A program made the translations under genes and the position numbers. The notes beneath the pieces were generated by a model, which saw nothing but the letters and a program-made list of their open reading frames with translations, had not been told where the DNA came from and searched no databases. A stretch of DNA of 64,000 nucleotides from Caldilineaceae bacterium (lineage in GTDB: Bacteria; Chloroflexota; Anaerolineae; Caldilineales; Caldilineaceae): the NCBI GenBank assembly GCA_022821545.1, contig JAJEDJ010000034.1, positions 62,001 through 126,000 of the forward strand, given 5' to 3'. Shown piece by piece: positions 18,762 to 27,821 of this stretch. The number at the start of each line of letters is the position of its first letter. Position 1 is the first letter of the stretch.

Positions 18762-19889
18762 ATGCGTTGGGCGTTGCTGCTAAGGGGGCTGGTCACCTTT
18801 GTTTTTGTCCTGCTGGGATGGGAACTGGGCAGGCAATTAACGGGTGTGGAGGCTCTTGAGAGTTTAACGCTCTCGTCAGCGCGCCTGATTGTTCCTCTCG
18901 TTATCTTCAGCGGCGTTGTAGGGCTTGTCGGCGCCCCCTGGCTGACAGTCAAGCCGGCAAATGCGCTGCGGTCGAGTCTAAGACAGATTCCCACTGTGCA
19001 GCTCATGGCTGCGACTATCGGCATGGCAATCGGGTTAGCCATCGCCGCGCTCCTGGCCTATCCTCTGTCCCTTCTGCCCAATCCTTTCGGTACAATTCTG
19101 CCCTTTGTCGGCGTCATCGTTATGGGCTATCTGGGCGTAACGATGATGGTCCTGCGCCATCGGGAAATACTTAGCTTCTTCCGATTCCCGAATGGAGAAG
19201 AAGACGGCCGGGATTTGCCAAAGCTGCCTCTCTTCGCGAAAGGCGGGCGCCCGCAATACTCGGACACGATGCTTTTGGACACCAGCGTAATCATCGATGG
19301 ACGCATCGCCGACGTGGCCGAGACGGGCTTCCTTTGGGCGATCCTCGCGGTTCCAAGATTCATTCTCAATGAACTCCAATATATCGCGGATTCGGCGGAA
19401 GTCTTGCGGCGCAACCGCGGCAGGAGGGGCCTTGAGATTCTCGACCGGCTGCAGAAGATTGATGGCGTCAATATCGTCTTTCTGGACCAGGACCCCTCCG
19501 AAGCGCAGCAGGTGGACGAAAAGCTGGTTGTTCTGGCCCGGGAGATGAGCGCAGCCATCGTTACCAATGACTACAATTTGAATCGGGTGGCCAAACTGCA
19601 GGGCGTTCGCGTCTTGAACATCAACGAATTGGCCAATGCCGTCAAGTCTGTGGTCCTCCCCGGTGAAGAGATGACGATCCATGTGATTCAGGAAGGTAAA
19701 GAGATGAACCAGGGCGTCGGCTATCTCGACGACGGGACGATGGTCGTCGTCGAACAGGGCAGGCGTCACATGGGTGTGCGGCTCTCTGTACGTGTCACGA
19801 AGGTGTTGCAGACCAACGCCGGCCGACTTATTTTTGCCGTTCCGGAGGATGTACAGGAACGCCGCAGGGCATACGAGTCGGTCCGCTGA
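18762..19889 (+). CDS. PIN/TRAM domain membrane protein (YacL-like)
   Basis: 375 residues from the ATG at 18762, chosen because AGGGGAG precedes it at the right distance; an in-frame TTG at 18738 is less likely. Four hydrophobic segments fill the first about 130 residues. A PIN nuclease-like domain follows ([16 protein letters not shown], then [17 protein letters not shown], with the acidic residues expected for Mg binding). A C-terminal TRAM RNA-binding domain covers about 310-365. The family, known from YacL of Bacillus and many Gram-positive-type genomes, is thought to act on RNA at the membrane, but its role is poorly defined. Here it lies 50 bp upstream of cysS, a common arrangement in which translation genes follow. 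Confidence 0.88.
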   Translation: MRWALLLRGLVTFVFVLLGWELGRQLTGVEALESLTLSSARLIVPLVIFSGVVGLVGAPWLTVKPANALRSSLRQIPTVQLMAATIGMAIGLAIAALLAYPLSLLPNPFGTILPFVGVIVMGYLGVTMMVLRHREILSFFRFPNGEEDGRDLPKLPLFAKGGRPQYSDTMLLDTSVIIDGRIADVAETGFLWAILAVPRFILNELQYIADSAEVLRRNRGRRGLEILDRLQKIDGVNIVFLDQDPSEAQQVDEKLVVLAREMSAAIVTNDYNLNRVAKLQGVRVLNINELANAVKSVVLPGEEMTIHVIQEGKEMNQGVGYLDDGTMVVVEQGRRHMGVRLSVRVTKVLQTNAGRLIFAVPEDVQERRRAYESVR

Positions 19890-19939
19890 ACAGGCGAGAA
19901 TCTACAAACCAACCGGGTGAGCCAACGACAGGAACACCG

Positions 19940-21352
19940 ATGACGCTCAACATCTACAATACGCTGACTCGCCGGCGGGAACCATTTGAAACCTTGGAAG
20001 AAGGACGCGTCCGCATGTACGTCTGTGGGCCCACAGTTTACGCTGACGCCCACATCGGCCACGCGATGAGTGCAATCGTCTTTGACGTGATCCGGCGCTA
20101 CCTGGAGTTCGCCGGCTATGAAGTAACCTACGTCACGAACTTTACCGATGTGGATGACAAGATAATCGTCCGCGCCCAGGAGACGGGCCAGGATCCATTT
20201 GAGTTGGCGCAGTACTTTACCGACAAATACTTGACGCATCTGAGTGATCTCAACATCAAGCCGGCAGACACCTATCCCCGCGTGACGAGCGAAATATCAA
20301 ATATCATTCGAGCGATTGAGAGTCTGGGTGAGACTGACTACGCCTACGCCGTGGATGGCAGCGTCTATTTTCGGGTCGACAAAGACGACGATTACGGAAA
20401 GCTGAGCCGGCGCCGTCAGGAAGATGCCGTAGCCGGAACTCGCGTCGCAGGGGAAGAGGGCAAGGAGAATGAGGCGGATTTTGCTCTTTGGAAGGGCGCC
20501 AAGGAGGGCGAGCCGTCGTGGGACAGCCCGTGGGGCGCCGGCCGTCCCGGCTGGCACATAGAATGTTCGGTCATGTGCTTGCACCATCTTGGCGAGATGA
20601 TCGACATTCACGGCGGCGGCAATGACCTGGTTTTCCCGCACCACGAAAACGAAATTGCGCAGAGCGAAAGTCTCACCGGGAAACCGTTTGCCCGTTACTG
20701 GGTCCACAATGGGATGCTACAGTTGTCGGGCGAGAAGATGAGCAAATCGATAGGAAACCTGGTCACCATCGACAGTTTTCTGCAACAGCACTCGGCCGAC
20801 GCGCTGCGGATGCTGATCTTTTCGGGACACTATCGCAAGCCGGTCTCGTATTCGGAAGAATCCATCGAGGCGGCGGAACGGAGCACGGCCCGCTTGAGAG
20901 GGGGACTGCGTCCGCCATCCGGGACCGTCGCCGTGGGCGGCAAGGCCAGCAACCTGCGAGAGGTGACCGAGTCTGCTCGCAGCGGCTTCTGCCAGGCGAT
21001 GGACGATGATTTCAATACGAGCGCGGCTCTTTCTCACCTGTTTGAGCTTGTGAGGGCCATCAATACGGCCCGTGCCGCGGGTATTTCCGGCCCATTCTTT
21101 CAGGCTGCACAGGATACCCTGCGTGAACTGGCAGGCGTCCTGGGCTTGTCGCTGACCGAGCCGGGCGGCCCTGAGGACAACGTTCTGGCGGCCAAACCGT
21201 TTATCGACCTGCTCGTGTCAGTGCGGACTGCCATGCGAGAGCAAAAACAGTGGGCGATGGCCGACATGGTTCGCGATGGATTGGCCGTTCACGCCGTCCA
21301 GTTGGAGGATACACCGAACGGAACGACCTGGCGGATTGAGGACGCCAGGTGA
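19940..21352 (+). CDS. cysS: Cysteinyl-tRNA synthetase
   Basis: 470 residues, a normal length. Class I motifs are clear: [19 protein letters not shown] (HIGH and the first zinc Cys) and [10 protein letters not shown] (KMSKS). Other zinc ligands lie in [11 protein letters not shown] and [10 protein letters not shown]. The enzyme charges tRNA-Cys with cysteine using ATP. AGGA lies 7-8 nt before the ATG. A Gly/Pro insert ([18 protein letters not shown]) lies in the C-terminal helical domain. The stop codon overlaps the GTG start of rlmB by 4 nt, so the two are coupled. Confidence 0.96.
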   Translation: MTLNIYNTLTRRREPFETLEEGRVRMYVCGPTVYADAHIGHAMSAIVFDVIRRYLEFAGYEVTYVTNFTDVDDKIIVRAQETGQDPFELAQYFTDKYLTHLSDLNIKPADTYPRVTSEISNIIRAIESLGETDYAYAVDGSVYFRVDKDDDYGKLSRRRQEDAVAGTRVAGEEGKENEADFALWKGAKEGEPSWDSPWGAGRPGWHIECSVMCLHHLGEMIDIHGGGNDLVFPHHENEIAQSESLTGKPFARYWVHNGMLQLSGEKMSKSIGNLVTIDSFLQQHSADALRMLIFSGHYRKPVSYSEESIEAAERSTARLRGGLRPPSGTVAVGGKASNLREVTESARSGFCQAMDDDFNTSAALSHLFELVRAINTARAAGISGPFFQAAQDTLRELAGVLGLSLTEPGGPEDNVLAAKPFIDLLVSVRTAMREQKQWAMADMVRDGLAVHAVQLEDTPNGTTWRIEDAR

Positions 21353-22119
21353 GCGAACTGCTCGTGGGCCGGCACGCCGTCCTGGAGTCTTTGCGGGCAC
21401 GCCGCAGGCACTACTACCGGCTGTGGTTGGAAGGCGACGGCCAGACCGCACCCAAGGGAAGCCTCGCCGAAATCGTACGGCTGGCCCAAAAAATCAGCCT
21501 CCCAACGCGGCACGTGGAAGGCGGCATCTTCGACCGCATTCGCCGCGCGCAGTTGAATCCCCAGGGCGTTGCCCTCGAAACCGGCCCCTTTCCCTACGCA
21601 GAACTGGAAGATGTACTCTCCCTGGCGAACGGGAAATCGGAACCCCTGCTTCTCGTACTGGATCATCTGGAGGACCCTCGCAATCTTGGCACCCTGTTTC
21701 GCAGCGGTGAGGCTTTCGGGGTGGATGGCGTCATTCTGCCGGAGCGCCGGGCCGCCGGAATTACGCCGGCGGTCAGCAATGCCTCATCGGGGGCGGTGGA
21801 GCACATTCCCGTTGCCCTGGTGGGTAACGTCAACAGAACCATCGACCGACTCAAGAAACTGAACATCTGGACGGTCGGGTTGGACCTGGGTCAGGATGCC
21901 ATCCCACTTTCCGATGCGGACCTGAGCGGGCCTTTGGCAGTGGTCGTCGGCAATGAGGGCAAGGGCCTGAGCCGGCTGGCGCGTGAGAAGTGCGACTTCT
22001 GTGTTACGATTCCGATGGCAGGCGCGGTGGAGAGTTTGAACGCGGCAATCGCGGGAAGCATCGTGCTTTTCCAGGCATTTCAGGCGCGTTTGCCGCTGAA
22101 AAACGCCGGTAATGAGTAG
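21349..22119 (+). CDS. rlmB: 23S rRNA (guanosine-2'-O-)-methyltransferase, TrmH/SpoU family
   Basis: 256 residues, starting with GTG inside the cysS stop (GTGA). An N-terminal substrate-binding domain ([14 protein letters not shown] at the start) precedes the SPOUT methyltransferase with its three motifs: [33 protein letters not shown] and [16 protein letters not shown], which form the knotted SAM site. RlmB methylates G2251 of 23S rRNA; some members of this family act on other positions, so the exact target is a family-level inference. Placement right after cysS is common in bacteria. Confidence 0.92.
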   Translation: MSELLVGRHAVLESLRARRRHYYRLWLEGDGQTAPKGSLAEIVRLAQKISLPTRHVEGGIFDRIRRAQLNPQGVALETGPFPYAELEDVLSLANGKSEPLLLVLDHLEDPRNLGTLFRSGEAFGVDGVILPERRAAGITPAVSNASSGAVEHIPVALVGNVNRTIDRLKKLNIWTVGLDLGQDAIPLSDADLSGPLAVVVGNEGKGLSRLAREKCDFCVTIPMAGAVESLNAAIAGSIVLFQAFQARLPLKNAGNE

Positions 22120-22216
22120 GCAATTTCAGGTCTATACGCCATGAATGCCATTTCGCAGGCGGGGGGCCATCGTGAGGTCCGTGGAAACTACGAACGCAAA
22201 ACGCCTTCCGTGACGT

Positions 22217-22576
22217 TCAGCTGCGAAGCCACTCCTTCGGACGCCTGCCCGGCATCTCTTCTCTGCTTTGGGGCCAGCCTACAGTCTCCTCGATCTTCCG
22301 CGCCAGAGTGAAGTCCAATTCGGTCAGTCCTCCGGCGTCATGCGTCGTCAGGTAGACTTCAACTGAGCGATAGTTGAGAACCAGCCTGGGATGGTGGTAG
22401 GCGGCCTCCGACAGGAAGCCGATGGCATTGGCCGTCATCAGCGTTACCCGCCAGTTGGCTGTATCGTAGCGCCGGTACAACTGCTCCTCGCGAGCCTCCC
22501 ATTCCGGAAGGTGTTTTTCCAGTAACCGGCGGGCCTCCCCCCTGTTGATCCTGTCTTCGTTGAGCCTGTCTTCCAC
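22217..22576 (-). CDS. Pterin-4a-carbinolamine dehydratase
   Basis: 119 residues. The start is GTG at 22576 with an AGGGGG ribosome site 6 nt upstream. The family signature is complete: AAYHHPRLVLNYRSVEVYLTT as a run of conserved positions (two adjacent His, Tyr, Val) followed by HDAGGLTELDFTLA. The enzyme dehydrates 4a-hydroxytetrahydropterin, recycling the cofactor of aromatic amino acid hydroxylases; in many bacteria without such hydroxylases its role is unclear. The gene stands alone between rlmB (convergent) and the divergent cytochrome gene. No hydroxylase is in the window. A beta-RFAP synthase homologue elsewhere in the window also concerns pterin-type cofactors, but no direct link is shown. 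Confidence 0.9.
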   Translation of the reverse strand: MEDRLNEDRINRGEARRLLEKHLPEWEAREEQLYRRYDTANWRVTLMTANAIGFLSEAAYHHPRLVLNYRSVEVYLTTHDAGGLTELDFTLARKIEETVGWPQSREEMPGRRPKEWLRS

Positions 22577-22736
22577 TGGTTCCCCCTTTTTGCTTTGCCT
22601 TGATTTGACTGAGACGTGTTACCGCTGTGACCTGCCAAAGTTCGATCACTGCCGTTTCGAACCATCCGTTTCCCATCTGATTCGTGAAATCTGTTTCAAG
22701 CGGTTTCCCAATGCGGTAAAGTTACTCGACATGTTA

Positions 22737-22742
22737 TATAAT
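22737..22742 (+). promoter_or_regulatory. TATAAT -10 element upstream of the cytochrome c gene
   Basis: A consensus -10 hexamer lies 72 nt before the start at 22815. No good -35 is present at 16-18 bp, so this is a single-element call. Confidence 0.35.
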
Positions 22743-22814
22743 AGCGCCTGGATTTCGTGACATTCCTATTCACAGTTGCAGCTGTTTCGCTTCACCTCTT
22801 GACGGAGACAGTGA

Positions 22815-23354
22815 ATGGTACGTCGTAAGTCTTTCCTGTTTGCCATAATCAGCCTTCTTCTTGCACTTGCTGTAGTCAGCGCATGTGCGCCGAACCCTCG
22901 ACTGCAGCTGATTTCGCCCGACATGGTTGTCCTGGCAGAGGGCGAAGCCTTTGTGCCCCCAACGCCGACGCCGCGGCCGCGTATCGCCGGTCTCAGCGAT
23001 GAGGAGATTCTGGCAGGGTTGCCGAATGCTGTCGTCTCGTTGATTCCAGGCGATGCTGAAAGGGGACTGGACCTGACCGTACCCCATAACTGCATCGGTT
23101 GTCATGTAACGGACAACAGCCTGATAGATGTGGCGCCGACTTGGTTGGAAATCGCCGATACCGCTGTCGGGCGTGCTGAGCAGTTGGGACTTGCCGGGCC
23201 GGCCATGTATCTCTACACGAGCATCATCAACCCGAACGACTACATCGTCAACGGATATACTTCGGACGTGATGCCTGAAACATACTCCGAAGATCTGAGC
23301 GAGCAGGACCTGGCGGACCTTTTGACCTACCTGCTTTCGCTCCGAGTTGAGTAA
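22815..23354 (+). CDS. Lipoprotein c-type cytochrome
   Basis: 179 residues. The N-terminus is a lipoprotein signal (hydrophobic core 8-20, lipobox with C24 in VVSAC). A Pro/Thr linker follows, then one haem site, C93-I-G-C96-H97, and a likely axial methionine M153 in DVMPETYS. The C-terminal helix (SEQDLADLLTYLLSL) is the usual end of a class I cytochrome. It would be lipid-anchored outside the membrane and carry electrons between respiratory complexes. Maturation needs a cytochrome assembly system; ccmF is encoded at 4414. The gene has its own promoter region, divergent from the pterin dehydratase. Confidence 0.9.
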   Translation: MVRRKSFLFAIISLLLALAVVSACAPNPRLQLISPDMVVLAEGEAFVPPTPTPRPRIAGLSDEEILAGLPNAVVSLIPGDAERGLDLTVPHNCIGCHVTDNSLIDVAPTWLEIADTAVGRAEQLGLAGPAMYLYTSIINPNDYIVNGYTSDVMPETYSEDLSEQDLADLLTYLLSLRVE

Positions 23355-23518
23355 ACGCTTGCGGGCAGAAAACTGACCTGCCCCGTCCAGTGAAGCCAGC
23401 CGTCCTTCATGGATGAACTCGGAATCATAGGACGGGTCGACGAATTGAAACTGTTCTAATCTTGGGCATAGGGAGCCGGGCTACTTTGCGAGTTCGGCTC
23501 CGTTCGCGTCAGTGCCTG

Positions 23519-24496
23519 TCAAACAGTAGTATTCAGGTTGCCGGAAGGGAGGAGGGTAGCGCGCAGGGCCTGGATGTCGCCTGGAGATGTGCGGCAACAC
23601 CCGCCAATGAGACCGGCGCCCGCGGCTTTCCAGGAGTCGGCCAGTTCAGTCAACTGTACCGGCTCGTTGCCGGCAGCCCATGAATGGGTGGCGCTCTCCC
23701 AAAGTTCCCCGCTATTGGGATAACAGACGAGAAGCTTGTCGGTCTTCTCACGGGCCTTTTGCAGCAGCGGTTCAGCGAAGCGCGGCGCAGTGCAGTTCAG
23801 ACCGACGGCAACGACGGTTGGACAGCTGCCGGCCAGTGCGGCGCAAGAGCCGTAATCCTCACCGCCGCACACTTCTTCCCCGTTGCGGCAGCTGAAACTC
23901 AGCCAGGCCGGCGTGTCTCTGTATTCGTCCAACAGCTCCACCAGGACCTCACCTTCCTGGTAACAAGGGATCGTCTCACAGGCCAGAAGGTCTGGTTCGG
24001 CCTTAAGCAACGCTTCCAGCCGCGGGCGGTGCCACGCCTTCAGTTCGCGGTTGGAGATGCCGTAGTTGCCGCGATACTCTGAGCCGTCGGCCAGGTAAGC
24101 GCCGAAGCTGCCCACGGATGCGGCGACCAGGGGACGCCTCCGTCCTGCTCTTTCGGCGGAATCCTGTAGTTCGATCCAGAACCTGTCACGGGCCTGCCGC
24201 GCGATGCGTACGCTGCTTTGTAGCAGGTCTTCGCTCTCTTCTCGATTGAGACCCCGTCGGGCAAATCCCTCGAAACTGGCCTGATAACTTGCGCTGACCG
24301 CGACGTCTGCGCCCGCCAGGAAATAGTCAAAATGGAGCTGGCCGACCATCTCCGGATCTTCGATGAGCAACCTGGCCGACCACAGCTCATCCCGCAGATC
24401 GGCGCCCCTCCGCTCCAATTCCGTCGCCAATGCGCCGTCGAGAATGACGACGCCCTGTTCTGCCAGGAAGGGCTGCAGAGGGTCGTCCGAGATCAT
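23519..24496 (-). CDS. Homocysteine S-methyltransferase family protein
   Basis: 325 residues. The zinc-site motifs of the family are present: GLNCTAP (first Cys) and IGGCCRTSP (the Cys pair), together with the N-terminal DGALATELERRG and SASYQASFEGF. Enzymes of this type move a methyl group from S-methylmethionine or SAM to homocysteine, giving methionine. It is translationally coupled to the upstream aminopeptidase (ATGA overlap, 24493-24496), which could supply amino acids, but there is no known pathway link. MmuM is the closest characterised type; the methyl donor cannot be read from sequence. Confidence 0.9.
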   Translation of the reverse strand: MISDDPLQPFLAEQGVVILDGALATELERRGADLRDELWSARLLIEDPEMVGQLHFDYFLAGADVAVSASYQASFEGFARRGLNREESEDLLQSSVRIARQARDRFWIELQDSAERAGRRRPLVAASVGSFGAYLADGSEYRGNYGISNRELKAWHRPRLEALLKAEPDLLACETIPCYQEGEVLVELLDEYRDTPAWLSFSCRNGEEVCGGEDYGSCAALAGSCPTVVAVGLNCTAPRFAEPLLQKAREKTDKLLVCYPNSGELWESATHSWAAGNEPVQLTELADSWKAAGAGLIGGCCRTSPGDIQALRATLLPSGNLNTTV

Positions 24497-25809
24497 GCCA
24501 GGACGGCCGCCGTGTAGCGGCCCTGTCGCATGATTTCGAGATCGGACCCGTCGCTGAGATGGCCGGTGACGTCGAGCGTGGCCGTGCCGATCATGACGTC
24601 CAGGTGAAGTTCGGAGTTGTTTACGCCCGCTTCGAGAAGCGCCTCCTCAGAGAGCTCGGCGCCGCCTTCGAGCCCAATCGGGTAGGCCTTGCCAAACGCG
24701 ATGTGGCAGGCCGCGTTTTCGTCGAAGAGCGTATTGTAGTACGTCAGGCCGCTGCGGAAGATGGGCGAGGAAATGTCGACGAGAGCGACTTCGCCAAGAT
24801 GGCGGGTGCCTTCGACTGCGAAGAACTGTTCGTATGTTTCCTGGTCTTCGCCGGCCGCAAAGTCGACGACCAGGCCGTCCTCGAAGCGGAAGGAGACCTC
24901 TTTCACTTCGCGGCGGAAGGGAAAGCTGGGGCGAGAGGTGCGTGTCCAGCCGTTGACGCGCAGGCGATGCGGTGTGGTGAACAGCTCCTCGGTAGGAATG
25001 TTGGGGAGAAACACGGGCGGCCCGGAAGCCTCGCTCTCCGCTCCAGCTGCCGGATCCTGGCCTGCCCCCGCGCCCAGGCCGCTGGTCCCGCCGGCCCAGT
25101 GAGGCCGGTCGGTCAGGCCGATTGTCAGGTCGGTTGAAGGTCTGCCGTCGGGTCCCGGCGCCGGGTCGAAAAAGTGGAGGGCGCGAACCTGCTTGGATTG
25201 AAGCGTGTCGCGGGCCTTTGCCAGGTTCCCGAGATGAGTTTGCCAGGCGTCAAGCGGGTCTTCTGCGTCCAGCCGGATGATGCGGCGGATCTCCTCCCAG
25301 AAGCGGGCCAGGGCCTGGTCTGCAGGAAGATCCGGGAAGACCTTCTGCGCCCAGGCGGGCGTGGGCAGGGCGGCCACGTTCCACTGCTGCTTCATCTCCA
25401 TCATGGAGGACCGCCAGGCCATAGTCGCGCGGTACTCGGCGGTCTGCAGGATGCGAAGCTTGTTGGGATCGATCTGGGCGGGCAGCCCAGGATCCTCTTC
25501 GCCGACCAGGCTGATGGCGGCCCACTTTTCATCCTTCCGCTCCCCGGCGATGGCTTCAACGTAGGCGGGAAGATGCTCCAGCTGTTCCTCGGAACACTTG
25601 CGTGCGCGTATGCTCTGCAGACGCATGTCGCTATATTCAATGGCGACAAACTGGGCGCCCGCATCGTATGCGGCGGAGGCCAGTGCCAGCGCGAACTCGC
25701 GATGTACGGGTTCCGTGCGGATGTCGAGTGACTGGCCCGGCTGCAGATTGACGCCTAGTCGGATCAGAAGGTTGGCGTACTGTTTGATGTCCCTTTCGGA
25801 ATATGTCAT
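24493..25809 (-). CDS. M29-family aminopeptidase (AmpS/PepS-like)
   Basis: 438 residues from the ATG at 25809 (MTYSERDIKQYANLLIRLGV); the frame is open further upstream but that part shows no family similarity. Family features are YANLLIRLGVNLQPGQSL, the metal-site region with NIPTEELFTTPH, and the C-terminal NNSELHLDVMIGTATLDVTG. M29 enzymes are dinuclear-metal aminopeptidases that release N-terminal residues from peptides in the cytoplasm. An Ala/Gly-rich insert of about 25 residues (SGLGAGAGQDPAAGAESEAS) lies just before the metal-site region, at an unusual place. The stop overlaps the start of the homocysteine methyltransferase gene. Confidence 0.9.
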   Translation of the reverse strand: MTYSERDIKQYANLLIRLGVNLQPGQSLDIRTEPVHREFALALASAAYDAGAQFVAIEYSDMRLQSIRARKCSEEQLEHLPAYVEAIAGERKDEKWAAISLVGEEDPGLPAQIDPNKLRILQTAEYRATMAWRSSMMEMKQQWNVAALPTPAWAQKVFPDLPADQALARFWEEIRRIIRLDAEDPLDAWQTHLGNLAKARDTLQSKQVRALHFFDPAPGPDGRPSTDLTIGLTDRPHWAGGTSGLGAGAGQDPAAGAESEASGPPVFLPNIPTEELFTTPHRLRVNGWTRTSRPSFPFRREVKEVSFRFEDGLVVDFAAGEDQETYEQFFAVEGTRHLGEVALVDISSPIFRSGLTYYNTLFDENAACHIAFGKAYPIGLEGGAELSEEALLEAGVNNSELHLDVMIGTATLDVTGHLSDGSDLEIMRQGRYTAAVLA

Positions 25810-25873
25810 GTGAGCGCCTGGTCCTGTGTACTGTGTGAGGCGGTAACCTGCAACGAAAAGAATGGCTGTGAAC

Positions 25874-25902
25874 TTGACAATCCGGGGGCCCCTATCTACA
25901 AT
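25874..25902 (+). promoter_or_regulatory. Promoter of the tRNA-Lys gene
   Basis: TTGACA (25874-25879), exactly 17 bp, TACAAT (25897-25902): a near-consensus sigma-70 promoter. The tRNA begins 14 nt after the -10. Confidence 0.85.
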
Positions 25903-25916
25903 GTGCTCTGGCTGAC

Positions 25917-25989
25917 GGCCCACTAGCTCAACTGGCAGAGCAGCGGACTCTTAATCCGCGGGTTCGGGGTTCGAATCCCTGGTGGGTCA
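25917..25989 (+). tRNA. tRNA-Lys (anticodon CTT)
   Basis: The 73-nt sequence folds as a full cloverleaf. Acceptor GGCCCAC pairs with GTGGGTC (one G-T pair), D stem GCTC/GAGC, anticodon stem GCGGA/TCCGC around loop CTCTTAA, and T arm CGGGG-TTCGAAT-CCCTG. The discriminator is A and CCA is not encoded. The anticodon CTT reads AAG (Lys). It has its own strong promoter and stands alone, convergent with rpmG. Confidence 0.96.
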
Positions 25990-26098
25990 CTCCAAAGTGG
26001 GTGGGCTCGTAAGGGTCCCCTGCTTTTTTCATGGGAATTGCTTGGAGATTCCGAAGAAGGAAAAGCGCCTGCGGACTCCGGAACCGTCTAAATAACAG

Positions 26099-26134
26099 AA
26101 ACCCGCTGCTCTGAGAATGTCTGGCAGCGGGTTT
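26099..26134. terminator. Stem-loop between tRNA-Lys and rpmG, probably a bidirectional terminator
   Basis: AAACCCGCTGC (26099-26109) and GCAGCGGGTTT (26124-26134) form a perfect 11-bp stem with a 14-nt loop. It lies between two convergent transcripts. Short T runs are present on both exits (GGGTTT on each strand), so it can end both. Confidence 0.7.
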
Positions 26135-26217
26135 CAAATTGCATGTGGTTGTGAAGCCGGGAACAATGTCGCGACACGAGAGCGCGGCGCGTTCAGGTCA
26201 ACGCCTCGGCGCCGTTG

Positions 26218-26379
26218 TCACCTTGTTTCTCGGTAAACGACATGCTTTCGCAAGACGGGATCGTATTTCTTCAATTCCAGTCTCTTGTCGTTGTTGCGGC
26301 GGTTCTTCGATGTCAGATAGAGATGATGGCTCTCGGTGCTGCGCATCTTCACTAGCTGACGTGGTCCTTTCTTGGCCAT
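26218..26379 (-). CDS. rpmG: 50S ribosomal protein L33
   Basis: A 53-residue protein read on the minus strand from ATG at 26379 to TGA at 26218, with GGAG 7 nt upstream. The sequence starts [19 protein letters not shown] and contains [10 protein letters not shown] and LELKKYDP, clear L33 signatures. No cysteine is present, so this is the zinc-independent form. It binds near the E site of the large ribosomal subunit. The gene stands alone, with its own promoter (26427-26455) and a terminator stem-loop downstream (26099-26134). Bacteria often pair rpmG with secE or rpmB; neither is nearby. Confidence 0.94.
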   Translation of the reverse strand: MAKKGPRQLVKMRSTESHHLYLTSKNRRNNDKRLELKKYDPVLRKHVVYRETR

Positions 26380-26426
26380 TTTCGACTCCGATTCACTTCT
26401 TTAGAATGCTGTCTGTGTCGCCCGAA

Positions 26427-26455
26427 ATTATAGATGTTTCGAGCGCAGATGGCAA
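26427..26455 (-). promoter_or_regulatory. Promoter of rpmG
   Basis: Read on the minus strand: TTGCCA (26455-26450), 17-bp spacer, TATAAT (26432-26427). The -10 is perfect and the start codon follows 47 nt later. Confidence 0.7.
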
Positions 26456-26502
26456 ATGTCCACAGCTTGGCGATGCTGGAGAAATCTCCGAAAGTTCAGG
26501 CG

Positions 26503-26530
26503 TTGCTCCGTCACCGCTTTACGCTACAAT
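26503..26530 (+). promoter_or_regulatory. Promoter candidate for the Gfo/Idh/MocA gene
   Basis: TTGCTC (26503-26508), 16-bp spacer, TACAAT (26525-26530), 114 nt before the start codon. Confidence 0.45.
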
Positions 26531-26644
26531 GGAAGGCGTTCGAAAATGCCTGCGGAAAGTGCGAGTGCAATTTGCCCCCGGAAGGTACTCCAATAGTGCC
26601 GAGAAGCCGGTTTATCGAAATGGAATGGAGATAGAGGAGCCAAG

Positions 26645-27799
26645 ATGACTGTACCTGTGCGCGTCGCCCTGATGGGACTGGGGCAGCGGGGGCTGCAACA
26701 CCTGAACTCTCTTTGGGCTCTGCAGGAGGAGGGCGCGGTCCGGCTGACAGTCCTGGCTGACGCATTTTCCGCCAATCTGGATGCAGGCAAGATCAGCAGC
26801 TATGTGGATGGCTTTCGCCCCGAAGGCATATTGCATACAACAGACTTTGAGGAGCTTCTGGGCCGGGAACAAGATGCTCTTTACGTCTGCATTCCGCCGA
26901 ATGTTCACTCAGGAGAGGTTGTTCGCGCGGCCCAGGCAGGTCTGCATCTGTTCGTCGAGAAACCGATGAGCCTCTATCTGGATGAGGCGCTGGACATGGA
27001 AGCCGCGATTACGGAGGCCGGAGTGCTCTGTACTGCCGGGTTCCAGCAGCGCTTTGACGGTCGACACGAAGCCGTCCACCGCCATCTGCGCGCGGGCAGG
27101 CGGCCGCTGATGGCCTGCTACACCTATCATGGGGCGCTGGAAGGGCACAACGTCAAGCATCACCAGACCGAGTTGCACGGGGGGCCGGGCAACCGGGTTT
27201 GGACGGCGAACCGGGCATGGAGCGGAATGACCGTGGTCGAAGGCGGAATCCATCTGCTCGATCTCTGGCGCTACTGGTTCGGCGACGTCGAGTGGGTTCA
27301 GGCCCACTACCAGCACCGGCCGCAGGAAGATGTCCTGGAGGAGGCGGACAATCCCTACACGTACACCGCTCTTTTTGGCTTTGCCGGAGGACCGGTGGGG
27401 ACGATGACGCTATCGCGGCTGCGGAAGGTATATGCAGACCACATGGACCATCAGGTGCTGTGGACTGAGGGACGGGCTGAGATCTCCTGGGAGGGCGTTA
27501 CCGCCTACGAATACAATGGCGCCTACCCTCCGGCGCAGCCGCCCCTGCAGGATGCCGTCGCGAAAACGCTCTTCAAAGGGCGGGGCGGCGACGATACGTT
27601 TGCCATCAGCCGGGTCTTCGTGCAGGCGATCGCAGAGGGCCGTCCGGAGCTGATCCGCTCGCCTTTCGGCGATGCCATGAACAGCCTCGCGGCCGTTATC
27701 GGGGCAAACGTATCGGATGAGTTGGGCGGTGAGCGAGTGGACATTGACCGGTTGTTGAGCGAAGACAGGTTCGCAACATACAGGCAAAAGCCCAGGTAG
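26645..27799 (+). CDS. Gfo/Idh/MocA-family oxidoreductase
   Basis: 384 residues with GAGG about 9 nt before the ATG. The N-terminal Rossmann fold starts VRVALMGLGQRGLQHL; EKPMSLYLDEA marks the conserved E-K-P motif that positions the nicotinamide and catalytic lysine. The C-terminal alpha/beta domain contains GGIHLLDLWRYWFGDVEWV, a usual substrate-side element. Family members oxidise or epimerise sugars, inositols or related compounds with NAD(P). It is followed 22 bp later by a D-2-hydroxyacid dehydrogenase, and the two likely act in the same sugar or sugar-acid route. The substrate is unknown. Confidence 0.9.
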   Translation: MTVPVRVALMGLGQRGLQHLNSLWALQEEGAVRLTVLADAFSANLDAGKISSYVDGFRPEGILHTTDFEELLGREQDALYVCIPPNVHSGEVVRAAQAGLHLFVEKPMSLYLDEALDMEAAITEAGVLCTAGFQQRFDGRHEAVHRHLRAGRRPLMACYTYHGALEGHNVKHHQTELHGGPGNRVWTANRAWSGMTVVEGGIHLLDLWRYWFGDVEWVQAHYQHRPQEDVLEEADNPYTYTALFGFAGGPVGTMTLSRLRKVYADHMDHQVLWTEGRAEISWEGVTAYEYNGAYPPAQPPLQDAVAKTLFKGRGGDDTFAISRVFVQAIAEGRPELIRSPFGDAMNSLAAVIGANVSDELGGERVDIDRLLSEDRFATYRQKPR

Positions 27800-27821
27800 C
27801 TAACGGAAAGGAACGACATCG

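Noticed and set aside
25810-25923. Longer N-terminus for the M29 aminopeptidase
   Set aside because: The extra 38 codons overlap the tRNA-Lys promoter region and have no similarity; MTYSERDIKQYA is a usual family start.
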